Below are positions 26,359 to 34,613 of a DNA stretch of 50,469 bases, piece by piece. The notes below the pieces were generated by a model that saw only the letters and a list, made by a program, of their open reading frames with translations, had not been told where the DNA came from and ran no database searches. A program made the translations under genes and the position numbers. Numbering within the stretch: position 1 is the first letter of the stretch; each line of letters starts with the position of its first letter. The DNA comes from Methylobacterium segetis (lineage in GTDB: Bacteria; Pseudomonadota; Alphaproteobacteria; Rhizobiales; Beijerinckiaceae): the NCBI RefSeq assembly GCF_004348265.1, contig NZ_SMNT01000033.1:1-50469 (forward strand), in the 5' to 3' direction.

Positions 26359-26663
26359 TCAGATCCACAGTCGCGGCCGAGCTTCATCCTCACGGATGGC
26401 TACCGCATTCATTCTATTGCCCGCCGGGCGCGCGATCTTGGTTCGCCACGAGTTCACGTTTTGAATCCGATTGCGGGCAGCGACAAGCGGCAGGTCGGGA
26501 CCATAAAGGACGCCCAGCCCGCGAACATCCGCTTCGAAGACATCGGCTGAATCGGCTGAATGGCAGGAATGGGTGCATTTCAGCCGTTCATGCAGATTGT
26601 TTCGTGAGCAAGCTTTGCCAAAAAAGGCTCGACCGCTTCCGTGATCGACCAAAATTCAGGTTT
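26359..26663. other. Intergenic region with a dispersed-type motif
   Basis: No gene. It contains GCTGAATGGCAGGAATGGGT at 26555, which has a near match at 41186 in another intergenic region. Confidence 0.4.
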
Positions 26664-27638
26664 TCACTCGATCACTTGATCGGCACTGATCATCAGAGCC
26701 GGCGGAACGCTGATCCGCAGGTCGGCTGCAGCCTTCAGGTTGATGAACAGCTCTACCTTGGTGACGAGCTGAACCGGCAGGTCAGCGGCCTTCTCGCCCT
26801 TCAGGATCCGCCCGACATAGATGCCGGCGTTGCGGTGCGACTGCGCGAAGTCACCGCCGTAGCTGATGAGACCGCCCGCCAGGGGAAAATCGCGGGACTG
26901 CGTGATGGCTGGAATGCGGTGGCGCAGCGCGAGATCCGCCAGGGTGCTGCTGCGGTTGGCGAAGTACGGATCGGAGGTAAAGACGAGACCCCCCACCTGC
27001 GCCCGCGGCAGGTCTGTGAAGACCGCTCTCAACTCTTCCTCGGTGCTTGCCTGAAAAATCTGAAGCTGAACCCCGATCGTGTCCGCGGCAGCCTGGAGGT
27101 TGCGCAGCTGCGAGTTTGCGGTCGGGCTGGTCGGGTTGGCGACAACCGCGACGATGCCAGCATCCGGCAGGATTTCATGCAGGAATTCCAGTCGCTTGCG
27201 TGAGACCTCGACGCTGAGGCTCGATACGCCGGTGAGATTCCCGCCCGGCCGCGACAAGCTGTCGACGACGCCGAGCGCGACGGGATCGCCTCCCATCTCG
27301 AACACGATCGGGATCGTCGTCGTGGCGGATTGTGCCGCGAGGGCCACGGGCGCACCTCCCGGTGCTGCCAGAACCGAAACTTGCTGCTGGACGAGTTCCG
27401 CCGCGAGCGCGGACAGCCGGTCGTAACGCCCCTCGGCCCACCGGAACGCGATCACGACGTTGCGGTCCTCATTGAACCCGGCCTCGGCCAGCCCCTGGCG
27501 GAACGCTGCGAGACGGCTGGCATAGATCTGAGGCGACTCAAGGCCGAGATATCCGACGACCGGAATCGCCGGCTGTCGTGCCCAGACCGGAAGGGCGGAC
27601 ACGGCCCCGAACACAAGGATGATCTCACGCCGCCTCAT
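26664..27638 (-). CDS. ABC transporter substrate-binding protein (TrpX/YtlA type)
   Basis: A 324-residue solute-binding protein. Residues 1-21 form a signal peptide starting MRRREIILVFG with AxA near WARQ. The body (PVVGYLGLESPQ, ELVQQQVSVLAAPGG, PIVFEMGGDPVALGVVDSL, RPGGNLTGVS) is the ABC_sub_bind signature. Relatives bind tryptophan or small aromatic compounds. No permease or ATPase gene is next to it, so it is an orphan in this window. It works in the periplasm. Confidence 0.92.
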   Translation of the reverse strand: MRRREIILVFGAVSALPVWARQPAIPVVGYLGLESPQIYASRLAAFRQGLAEAGFNEDRNVVIAFRWAEGRYDRLSALAAELVQQQVSVLAAPGGAPVALAAQSATTTIPIVFEMGGDPVALGVVDSLSRPGGNLTGVSSLSVEVSRKRLEFLHEILPDAGIVAVVANPTSPTANSQLRNLQAAADTIGVQLQIFQASTEEELRAVFTDLPRAQVGGLVFTSDPYFANRSSTLADLALRHRIPAITQSRDFPLAGGLISYGGDFAQSHRNAGIYVGRILKGEKAADLPVQLVTKVELFINLKAAADLRISVPPALMISADQVIE

Positions 27639-28095
27639 GGGATCCCCATCGTCCGATCAGGATCTCGACGTCGAGCGAGCCTTCAGGCGCACAACCGACA
27701 CGCAGCCGACGATGGCGCTTTCCCGCAGCGGGATGCCCACCGCATGCATCCGCAGCATAGCGGTCGTGGGGCAGGTTAACACTCCGATCCGGCAACGGCA
27801 GCACTTCGGCTTGTGGGCTTCCTCCGCGCGGCGCAGGCCGATCGAGGCGGAGCAGGTACGGCCCGTCGATCCCACGCTTGCGTGACTCAGCCTCCGGACG
27901 GGAAAGCTCGCGCGTCCGCCACAAGGTCCGTCCGCGAACGCTGCACTGACGAGGTGCTCCGCCCATGGCATAGTCGGCGCACGCTTTCGGGCCGCTGGGA
28001 GGTCATCCCATGGAGCGGTGTGCAACTCTCCCGGGGAGACGCAGGCGTGACACGCGTGCCATCAGCAGCGGCAGGCGGGCCTCGTTCTCCCGATC
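27639..28095. other. Intergenic region upstream of the cyclase gene
   Basis: 457 bases with no supported gene between divergent genes. Leftward frames here contain a Cys-rich stretch but no recognisable family. Confidence 0.35.
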
Positions 28096-29856
28096 ATGAC
28101 GGACTCTCCCGGGCGGGCCGGCGCGTCCGGTTTTCGCCAGTCCCTCCTGCGCAAGTATTTCCTCGCGCTGTTCGCGGCTGCCGTGATGCCGCTCCTCGGG
28201 AGCGGGGGCATGGAGGCGTGGTTCGGCTATCAAGACCAGCGCGAACGCCTGGACGAGCTGCTGGGCGTTGAGGCGCGCGCCGCCGCGTCTCGGATCCAGA
28301 GTTTCGTCGACGGTATCGGCGACCAGCTCGGTTGGATGGTCCAGCTTCCCTGGAGCGCGGGCGCTGAAGAGAGGCAACGGTTGGATGCCTTGCGGCTCCT
28401 GCGTCAGGTTCCGGCCATCGTGAGCCTCACGCTCGTCGACGGCGCTGGCAGGGAACAGCTGCGCATCTCGCGCATCGGCCTCAACCAAGTGGGCAGCCTC
28501 GTAGACCGATCCGCCGATCCGGCGGTTGCGGGAGCTCGCATGGTCCGCATCTGGTACGGGCCGGTGACCTATTTTCGCGACTCGGAGCCCTTCATGAGGA
28601 TCGCGGTCGCCGGCAATCGCGCTGTCGTCGGCGTCGCGGTCGCGGAGATCAATCTCAAGCTCATTTGGGACGTGATCTCGGCCATCCATGTAGGCCGCAC
28701 CGGACATGCGTTTGTTCTGGATGCAGAGGGCCGGCTCATCGCGCATCCCGACATCAGCCTCGTTCTCCGGGGCGGAGACGCGGCCGCAGCGCGCCCGCTG
28801 CGGATGCTCCGCGACGCGATCCGGGCCGAGGGCCGATCGGCGATCGGTCGTGACACGGCGGGAGCTTCGGTCGTCGCTGCCATGGCCGTGGTTCCGGGCG
28901 TCGACTGGACCGTCATCGTGCATCAGCCCCTGCTCGAAGCGTTTGGGCCGATAGACAAGGCGCTCCGGCGAACCGGCGCCCTGCTCCTTCTCGGCAGCGC
29001 GTTCGCCGGCATCCTCGCCTTCTGGCTGGCACGTCGGATGACAGGTCCGATACGGCAGATCGAGTACGGCACGGAGCAGATCGGCGCGGGGCATTTCGAC
29101 CATCGCATCCCGGTCTCCTCGGCGGACGAACTCGGCCGGCTGGCCCAGCGCTTCAACGCCATGGCGGGCGAACTCGCCCTCTCGCAGGAGCGGCAGGAGC
29201 GCATCTCCCGCCTTCGGCGCTTCCTCGCGCCGCAGGTCGCAGAACTCGTCGACCGAACGGGAGACGACAGCCTCCTCGAGGGGCGGCGCGTGGAGGTGGC
29301 GGTGATCTTCTGCGATCTGCGCGGGTTCACGCCGTTCTCGGCGAAAGCGGCTCCCGACGAGGTTATGCACGTCCTCGCTGCGTATTTCGAGGCGCTGGGT
29401 CGCGTGATCACCGAGCACGGTGCCACCCTCACACAATTCACCGGCGACGGGCTGATGGTTCTCCTCAATGCGCCCGTTACCTGCCCGGAGGCCGGCCCGA
29501 CCGCGATGCGACTGGCAATCGATATGCAAGACGCTGTGCAGAGCCTCGTCGCCGAATGGCGTCACCGAGGCTACGCCATCGGCTTCGGGGTCGGTGCGAC
29601 GATGGGACCGGCGACGGTCGGGCAGATCGGGTATGAGAACCGGCTCGACTACACGGCGATCGGCCCGGTGGTCAATCTGGCCGCGCGCCTCTGCGCTGCA
29701 GCCGAAGACGGGCAGATCCTGATCGATGCAACGCTGGCCGATCAGGTCCGAGGACCCTTCGATGCCGCCCCCCTCGGGCTGCGTGTTCTCAAAGGATTCG
29801 ACGCTGGTATCGAGATCTACAGCATCGTTCGTCCTGTCCCGAACGCCGCCGCATAG
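28096..29856 (+). CDS. Membrane class III adenylate/guanylate cyclase with Cache and HAMP
   Basis: A 586-residue receptor cyclase. TM1 lies about residues 17-38; a periplasmic Cache-like sensor follows to about 290 (GRTGHAFVLDAEGRLIAHP); TM2 is about 295-315; a HAMP (RRMTGPIRQIEYGTEQI) then leads to the cyclase domain (about 385-560). Metal-binding Asp407 (FCDLRGFT) and Asp451 (FTGDGLM) are present. The purine-binding Asp518 (DYT) and the Asn/Arg of VVNLAARL are kept, but the position that is usually Lys before FxGDG is Gln447. It should make a cyclic nucleotide in the cytoplasm in response to an external ligand. Nucleotide choice uncertain. Confidence 0.92.
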   Translation: MTDSPGRAGASGFRQSLLRKYFLALFAAAVMPLLGSGGMEAWFGYQDQRERLDELLGVEARAAASRIQSFVDGIGDQLGWMVQLPWSAGAEERQRLDALRLLRQVPAIVSLTLVDGAGREQLRISRIGLNQVGSLVDRSADPAVAGARMVRIWYGPVTYFRDSEPFMRIAVAGNRAVVGVAVAEINLKLIWDVISAIHVGRTGHAFVLDAEGRLIAHPDISLVLRGGDAAAARPLRMLRDAIRAEGRSAIGRDTAGASVVAAMAVVPGVDWTVIVHQPLLEAFGPIDKALRRTGALLLLGSAFAGILAFWLARRMTGPIRQIEYGTEQIGAGHFDHRIPVSSADELGRLAQRFNAMAGELALSQERQERISRLRRFLAPQVAELVDRTGDDSLLEGRRVEVAVIFCDLRGFTPFSAKAAPDEVMHVLAAYFEALGRVITEHGATLTQFTGDGLMVLLNAPVTCPEAGPTAMRLAIDMQDAVQSLVAEWRHRGYAIGFGVGATMGPATVGQIGYENRLDYTAIGPVVNLAARLCAAAEDGQILIDATLADQVRGPFDAAPLGLRVLKGFDAGIEIYSIVRPVPNAAA

Positions 29857-30454
29857 CGGTGCCGCGTCAGTCACGAAGAGTGTCCATCGGTCGGTTTCGC
29901 GGACCCTTTCGTCGGAACGGCAATGGACTGAAAGTTATCTCAGCTTGGCAGGCAGCCGATGAGCGTGAGGGACTTAATGATTTCGGCTGAAGCACCATGG
30001 CGTATGATTTTCAGCACCGATTGATATCGGACTAATATCCTGACTGTACTGCTTGTATTAATGGTTTTTATTTGGCTTGTTTGCTGTCTAAGGTCTGATT
30101 CTGTCGGTGAATATATTCGATCGAAATTTTAATCTAGATTTTTCAAAAGACGAACTTGCGCAATGGCGAAATGATTTCTCTTGGACGCTGTGGTGAGGAG
30201 ATTGCGCATCCGATTGCGCGCATACTATGCGCACCAGCGGGCATATTGCGCTTCTCGTGGCAGGAGGATGCCGGCGGCGTCCTTCCTCCCTAGTCCTCGC
30301 TTCGAAAATCAGTCGGCTCGATTTTGGAGCTACCCCTGCACCCCGCCGCCAAGAAGGCGAACCTCAGAGCGATTTCAGCGGATCCTTCTCCAAGCGAGGC
30401 CGTGCACGAGCACGACGTTGCGTGCCCTGGGTGGCTCCTGGCTCGGTGAACTGC
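29857..30454. other. Intergenic region with an AT-rich block
   Basis: No gene. From about 29930 to 30180 the DNA is strongly AT-rich (for example GTATTAATGGTTTTTATTTGG), unlike the rest. It may be an insertion remnant or promoter region. No terminal repeats were seen. Confidence 0.4.
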
Positions 30455-30885
30455 CGGGCGCTGGCGCAGGCGACGCAGGCCTTCGCGCGGCGCTTCGGCG
30501 AGCCCAGACGGGGCGGCATCGTCCTGATGAACTCGCTCGTGGCGTTCCAGGGGTGCCGCGGGCGGCGAACGACGCCGCCGGCATGCCCCTACGTGCAAAC
30601 CCTCGCCCGAGGGCCTCCACGCCGAGTTGCGGCCACGCAGGGGATGTCCTGTCCTCGGCGCCCGGCCCCATTCTGACCGGTTTCGGACGGCGAGCGGCGA
30701 TGCGGATGGGCTCCGGCGCGATGCCGGACGCGATCGCGGCCAGCAGCCAGAACGCGCTGGGGCGGCGACCGAGGGTGCGGCCGGGCTTCCTCGCAAAGGC
30801 GCTAGAGGGCGCCCTGAATCCGGTGCCCCGGCCGGGCCGCGTACGCATGATGGGCCGGATCATGGCCGGGATGACCGCCCGATGA
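30455..30885 (+). pseudogene. Relic of an SDR-family oxidoreductase
   Basis: C-terminal half of a short-chain dehydrogenase in shifting frames: QAFARRFGEPRRGGIVLMNS followed by LVAFQG, then PYVQTLA, then EGLHAELRPR, then VLSSAPGPILTGFGRRA and ALGRRPRVRPGFLAKALEGA to the stop. The expected catalytic Tyr-x3-Lys reads PPACPYVQ, so Tyr and Lys are not in place. The Rossmann N-terminus is missing. At least two frameshifts. Not functional. Confidence 0.75.
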
Positions 30886-30976
30886 GCATCCTCGCCCCGG
30901 AAGCCACCCGCGCCGGGCCGCCCCGGCTGTTGCCGGGAGGAGTCGGTCGCCGCGTTCAGCGATCAGACGCGTGCGC

Positions 30977-31237
30977 CTAACCTCTCGCTGGGCGGGCCTG
31001 CAGGATTGCCGCCCGCACGAAGGGGCGTGTCAAGGAAGGGCCGGCATTGCGGTTCACGAGGTCGTTGGCACCGGGATGCCTTCGAACCGCTTTGCTGAGG
31101 CTCAGCCGGTAGCCTTCCTTGAACACGAATGGCGGGGTCATCCGATCCGCCAGGAAGGCGTCGACGGCCGCCTCCACCTCCGCATCGCCGATGAGCTTGA
31201 GTCCGCACAGGGCTGCAGTCGTCAGAGTTTCCGTCAT
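30977..31237 (-). CDS. Hypothetical protein
   Basis: An 86-residue soluble protein (MTETLTTAALCGLKLIGDAEVEA, shown in part), helical with a Pro/Asn-rich centre. The protein-like part begins at the ATG at 31237, although the frame is open to 31297. It sits 100 bases past the tmRNA gene, same strand. No family recognised. Confidence 0.4.
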   Translation of the reverse strand: MTETLTTAALCGLKLIGDAEVEAAVDAFLADRMTPPFVFKEGYRLSLSKAVRRHPGANDLVNRNAGPSLTRPFVRAAILQARPARG

Positions 31238-31342
31238 AACGGCAGCTTGGGCCAACCCGGTGCCTACGGCAACGTGGCAATCAGCCCTCGCAGGCAAGAG
31301 CCAGCCTCCGAAGGCGCGCCGAGACAGGAAGAAGTGGTGGGT

Positions 31343-31362
31343 CCCGGAGCCGAAGCTCCGGG
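31343..31362 (-). terminator. Hairpin at the 3' end of the tmRNA gene
   Basis: Perfect 8-bp stem CCCGGAGC/GCTCCGGG with a TTCG loop on the minus strand. It is not followed by a strong T run, so it may be an end helix of the coding piece or a weak terminator. Confidence 0.45.
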
Positions 31363-31395
31363 TTCTGTTTCTACGGTTACCCTACCGCAAGATGC

Positions 31396-31437
31396 TTACG
31401 CCGCGAGGCGGGCATCCATGACAACGTTATCGTTGGC
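31396..31437 (-). other. ssrA: tmRNA proteolysis-tag reading frame
   Basis: Resume codon GCC at 31437-31435, then 12 more sense codons and TAA. The peptide is ANDNVVMDARLAA. The AND start and the LAA end fit known alphaproteobacterial tags, and the end is the expected ClpXP/ClpAP recognition type. Confidence 0.93.
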
Positions 31438-31937
31438 ATTTAGAGTTTTGGTCAGGTACCTGAACCAGGGGTCTCCTGCGTCAGGCCGGTCGAGTCCTTA
31501 CCGAAAGTCGCATCGTCTCTCGCCGAAGCGAGATAGAACTCGCGGTCCTTTTACCGTCCAGTCGATCCTATTTCGCCCCCAACAAAAGCACATCGCGATG
31601 TGCTCATGGTGGAGGCGCCGGGTACCGCCCCCGGGTCCTGAAACGTTATTACGAACCGGTCATCAACCTCGCGAGCTACCTACCCCATCGCAGGGGCAAA
31701 ATCCAGCCGCCTATCGTTCCTCCAGCAGGTCGGCATCGCGCTCCCGGGGCGTTTACCGGGCTTCCGGGCTGTATCGTCGAGCCTGTCCCTGGCAGCGATG
31801 CGGCCCGCACATGCAGCGGCCGCGAGGGCGTACAGGCTGGACGGACACTCGGATTCAAGAATTCATGTCGGCTGGTCAGATTGCCCGAGCCGCGCCACCC
31901 ACTATCCGCGAACGCGGCTCAAACATGAGGCTCTTTG

Positions 31938-32417
31938 GTGCATCCATCAGAAACGAGAAGAGAGATATCGGCAAGAACATCGGTGTTTTCCGGCCTAGCA
32001 CCCGGCCGCGAGTGCGGCGACTGCGTGGCATGCTGCGAGGCCTTGGAAATCGATTGGGACGATCTGAAGAAGGAGGCCGGCGTCTTGTGTAAGCATAATA
32101 CCGGGCGCGGCTGTAGCATTCACGGAGACCGCCCGAGCGGGTGCAGAACGTGGTTTTGCTTGTGGCGACGGATAGGAGAGCTGCCGGATGCAATGCGGCC
32201 GGACAGATCCGGCCTTATCATTTCAGTTGCTTGGCACAAACCGCCTCGCGAGGCCTTCGGAGAGCTTTGTATTATGATCCACTGTGTTGCCGATCCAGCG
32301 GCATTGCAGAGCTCTCTCGCAGAAGCGACGATTAGCATGTTTTCCAGGGAGGGCTCTCTGCCGGTTTATGCCGCTTTCGGCAGGCAGAGGACACTTGTTT
32401 CTCAGCAACGATCGTGA
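31938..32417 (+). CDS. YkgJ family cysteine-cluster protein
   Basis: About 159 residues. The Cys pattern C-x2-C-x2-CC (CGDCVACC), then further Cys in VLCKHNTGRGC and SGCRTWFC, matches the YkgJ/CxxCxxCC zinc- or iron-chelating family. GTG at 31938 has GAGG 7 bases before it; a TTG one codon earlier is also possible. It diverges from the tmRNA gene. The exact metal and role are not known for the family. Confidence 0.78.
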   Translation: MHPSETRREISARTSVFSGLAPGRECGDCVACCEALEIDWDDLKKEAGVLCKHNTGRGCSIHGDRPSGCRTWFCLWRRIGELPDAMRPDRSGLIISVAWHKPPREAFGELCIMIHCVADPAALQSSLAEATISMFSREGSLPVYAAFGRQRTLVSQQRS

Positions 32418-32564
32418 GGATATGATCGACCGGATTGCGTGCAGCAAGCGAGGCGCCCAGACGTCGATTGCCGACGGGAGAGTGCATGGCACAGGTAGCT
32501 GAGTTCGGCGCCTCACTTCAGAGATCGTCCCTCGCCTTCAGGTGCTCGGCGAGGGCATTGTGGA

Positions 32565-32822
32565 TCACGCTAGAGCGTCCGGATGAGGCGATGGAGTGCC
32601 CGAGTAGAGCTTGGGTGTCCGCGGGCATCCGCTGTGCCCCTTGCGATGGCCAAGTGTCAGGCGTCGATCACTCGCGTAAGCGCCGTACACGACCACCGCT
32701 CCGTGGCATGCCGGGCACCGCCTGGGTACCATCCGGTAGGTGCTGTGCGCCTCGGCAAGAGTTGCGGCCTTCCAGACGCCATCTGCCTTCACCTCGCACA
32801 CGGTAGGGACTTTGGCTTTCAT
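32565..32822 (-). CDS. Hypothetical protein with CPAC motif
   Basis: An 85-residue protein: MKAKVPTVCEVKADGVWKAA, then RCPACHGAVVVYGAY, then HRKGHSGC. One C-x2-C and two more Cys/His suggest a small metal-binding fold. I recall similar hypothetical proteins in Methylobacterium; not searched. The frame is open to 32936, but the ATG at 32822 begins the conserved part. Confidence 0.6.
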   Translation of the reverse strand: MKAKVPTVCEVKADGVWKAATLAEAHSTYRMVPRRCPACHGAVVVYGAYASDRRLTLGHRKGHSGCPRTPKLYSGTPSPHPDALA

Positions 32823-33196
32823 GCCGGCCTCATGCCAACCTAGTTCGGCGCAACCAAGGCGCTTATCGCTCAGGTTTGCTTCCGCGGCCGCACCGGAACC
32901 CCGTCGGTCTCCTCGGTGCAGAGGACGCTCGCACACGGTGGCCTGAACGGAATGCGCTACAAGCCGTCAGACTAAGCAACGGCCTGGTTTGCCCATGCTT
33001 ATAACCGGGCGAGAACCTCTTCGGTCTGAACAATCACAAAATCTCCATCCGATGTCTGGGCAAGTGGGCGCCAATCAGCTTGGATGTTTTCCGTCGATCG
33101 ACCAGCGGATAGAGCAAGGGGATGGCCGGGAGCATCAGGTAGGTGACCCCGGTCACCACGTTAGAAGGACGCTTGACTGCCTGCGGCCAACAAGCC
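32823..33196. other. Intergenic region
   Basis: 374 bases, nothing recognised. Confidence 0.4.
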
Positions 33197-33865
33197 TCAG
33201 GGCATGGTAGGATAAGACCGGACGCGCGTCCGCCCCTCGACAGCACCGGCTGGTGACAGACCCGCTCCAGACGTCGAACCGGTCGGCCCGCTGCCTTCCG
33301 CGACAGTCGGTGCGGTCCAGCCTTCCGATCGCCAGGTTTGAGCCCGCTCATGCACATCCACCGAGCCGTGCTGCTCCAGGATATCCATGACCGCAACAGA
33401 GCGAGCGTCATCGGCCCGGACGGTGACGAGGGTGCCACCCCGCCGCACACCCTCCGAATAGGTGTGAGCGTCGGCCTCATTGACGCCGGCTCCGGTCAGA
33501 CCACCGATGAGGCCGCCGGCAGCTGCACCGATGCCTGCGCCCGTCAGGGTTGTGACGAGCCAACCGGCTGCCACCACAGGCCCAACGCCGGGGATGGCCA
33601 TGAGACCAAGTCCGGTCAGAAGGCCCAGTGCACCTCCCGCCAGCGTACCGAGTGTTGCCCCAGTTCCCGCACCGGTCTCGGCGCCTTGCTTGGCCTCGTG
33701 ACGATCTTCATCACTGCGACGGGTCAGGCCTGAATGGCGATCTCCCTCATTGTTGGCGACGATGCTGATGTCGGAGTGCGGGACGCCTGCTGCTTCGAGC
33801 TTTGTGACAGCGGCGCTCGCATCATCGTAGCGATCGAAGAGAGCAGTAATGGTTTGCTGAGCCAA
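33197..33865 (-). CDS. General stress protein, GSP-17M/YflT-like, with glycine-zipper segment
   Basis: A 222-residue protein. The N-terminal domain MAQQTITALFDRYDDASAAV (to about 45, ISIVANNEGD) is the stress-protein fold. The middle (about 70-130) is a Gly/Ala-rich hydrophobic stretch with two hairpin-like membrane segments (GTLAGGALGLLTGLGLMAIPG, partly shown). HTYSEGVRRGGTLVTVRADD is the usual conserved block, and the C-terminus is polar. Likely membrane-associated and stress-induced. It lies 48 bases downstream of the secreted protein gene on the same strand and may share its promoter. Confidence 0.88.
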   Translation of the reverse strand: MAQQTITALFDRYDDASAAVTKLEAAGVPHSDISIVANNEGDRHSGLTRRSDEDRHEAKQGAETGAGTGATLGTLAGGALGLLTGLGLMAIPGVGPVVAAGWLVTTLTGAGIGAAAGGLIGGLTGAGVNEADAHTYSEGVRRGGTLVTVRADDARSVAVMDILEQHGSVDVHERAQTWRSEGWTAPTVAEGSGPTGSTSGAGLSPAGAVEGRTRVRSYPTMP

Positions 33866-33913
33866 GGCGGCCTCCTGTGTTCTCGTTTTTGGGTCTGTGC
33901 TCGGCGTCTAGCG

Positions 33914-34300
33914 TCACTGCGCTGCGACGTTGCCCTTGAAGTCCACGCCGATCTTGACGGACTTGCCATCGAGCATCGCCGTGCCGCGCCAGATGCCCTT
34001 GTCGTCTTTCTTGAGGTCTTTCACGTCCTTGTAGCCCGCGTCCTCAAGGCGCTTTCGGGTCTGCGCCTCGGTGAAGCTGTTGGAGCCCTCTTCGAGCTTG
34101 GCGCTGGACGCGGCGCCGGTGGTGGCGGGGTTCTTCGCATCCGGCCTGTCGGTGTTCGGACGTGTGACGGCCTGCTGGCCACCGGACTTCTCGCTAGTCT
34201 CGGCGCCGGATGCGGGTTTGCCCGTCACAGTCGTCTGCGCAAGCGCTGGGCTGACGCTGAGCATGGTCAGCATCGCGAGAGTGGTGAGTGTCTGGCGCAT
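33914..34300 (-). CDS. Secreted PepSY-like protein
   Basis: A 128-residue protein. Residues 1-21 form a signal peptide (MRQTLTTLAMLTMLSVSPAL, then AQ). After a low-complexity linker, the C-terminal 60 residues (FTEAQTRKRLEDAGYKDVKD, DDKGIWRGTAMLDGKSVKI, then GVDFKGNV) look like a PepSY-type fold. Periplasmic. First gene of a pair with the stress protein; a possible ECF-type promoter lies 30-55 bases upstream. Confidence 0.75.
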   Translation of the reverse strand: MRQTLTTLAMLTMLSVSPALAQTTVTGKPASGAETSEKSGGQQAVTRPNTDRPDAKNPATTGAASSAKLEEGSNSFTEAQTRKRLEDAGYKDVKDLKKDDKGIWRGTAMLDGKSVKIGVDFKGNVAAQ

Positions 34301-34330
34301 AGGCTCCCTCCAAGAGTAGTCGCCCCCTCA

Positions 34331-34355
34331 ATGCGGGGTGCTGAGAAACCGTTCC
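34331..34355 (-). promoter_or_regulatory. Possible EcfG-type (general stress) promoter
   Basis: On the minus strand GGAAC at 34355-34351, then a 16-base spacer, then GCAT at 34334-34331. The EcfG pattern is GGAAC-N16/17-CGTT, so the -35 matches and the -10 is only partly right. It sits at a sensible distance before the PepSY-like and stress-protein genes. Confidence 0.3.
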
Positions 34356-34613
34356 AAAAAGTTATACGCAGACTACCAAGACCTAGCGTGACGTTCGCTG
34401 TGCCGGATGGAGTAGTAGCTCGGTCCGTCAAGGGCTTGGATTAAGCAATGCGCCTCAGCGTGCACGCGCATTTTGGCTGAGGAACTTTGCTGGGCGTCTG
34501 CGGCGACACATCTGTTCCTGCAGCACCCTTCAAGAAAATGCGCGTTAGTGCGGAGCTTCCGGCCACTGCATCGCGTTGATCGAGGCCTTCCCCACCGCCT
34601 TGCGAGAAAAGCC

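Larger units (their letters stand above)
31343..31690 (-). ncRNA. ssrA: tmRNA, alphaproteobacterial permuted two-piece form
   Basis: Trans-translation RNA, not previously marked here. Reading the minus strand: an acceptor piece ends in CGCCTCCACCA (3' A at 31607) after a T-arm CCGGG-GGCGGTA-CCCGG. A spacer of about 26 bases follows, then the coding piece starts GGGGGCGAAATAGG at 31580. The arms GGGGGCG and CGCCTCC pair in 7 bp with a G3-U70 wobble, the alanyl-tRNA synthetase identity pair. The tag frame at 31396-31437 reads ANDNVVMDARLAA and then TAA. This circular permutation with a processed loop is known in Alphaproteobacteria. The 5' limit of the acceptor piece (about 31690) and the 3' limit are approximate. 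Confidence 0.93.

Noticed and set aside
27625..28025. Leftward Cys-rich frames before the cyclase gene
   Set aside because: No ribosome site, no family, poor composition.
28003..29874. Long open frame of about 620 codons antisense to the cyclase gene
   Set aside because: Composition of a shadow frame; the forward cyclase has conserved motifs throughout.
30971..32092. Rightward open frame of 373 codons over the tmRNA region
   Set aside because: It runs through the structured tmRNA on the other strand and has non-protein composition.
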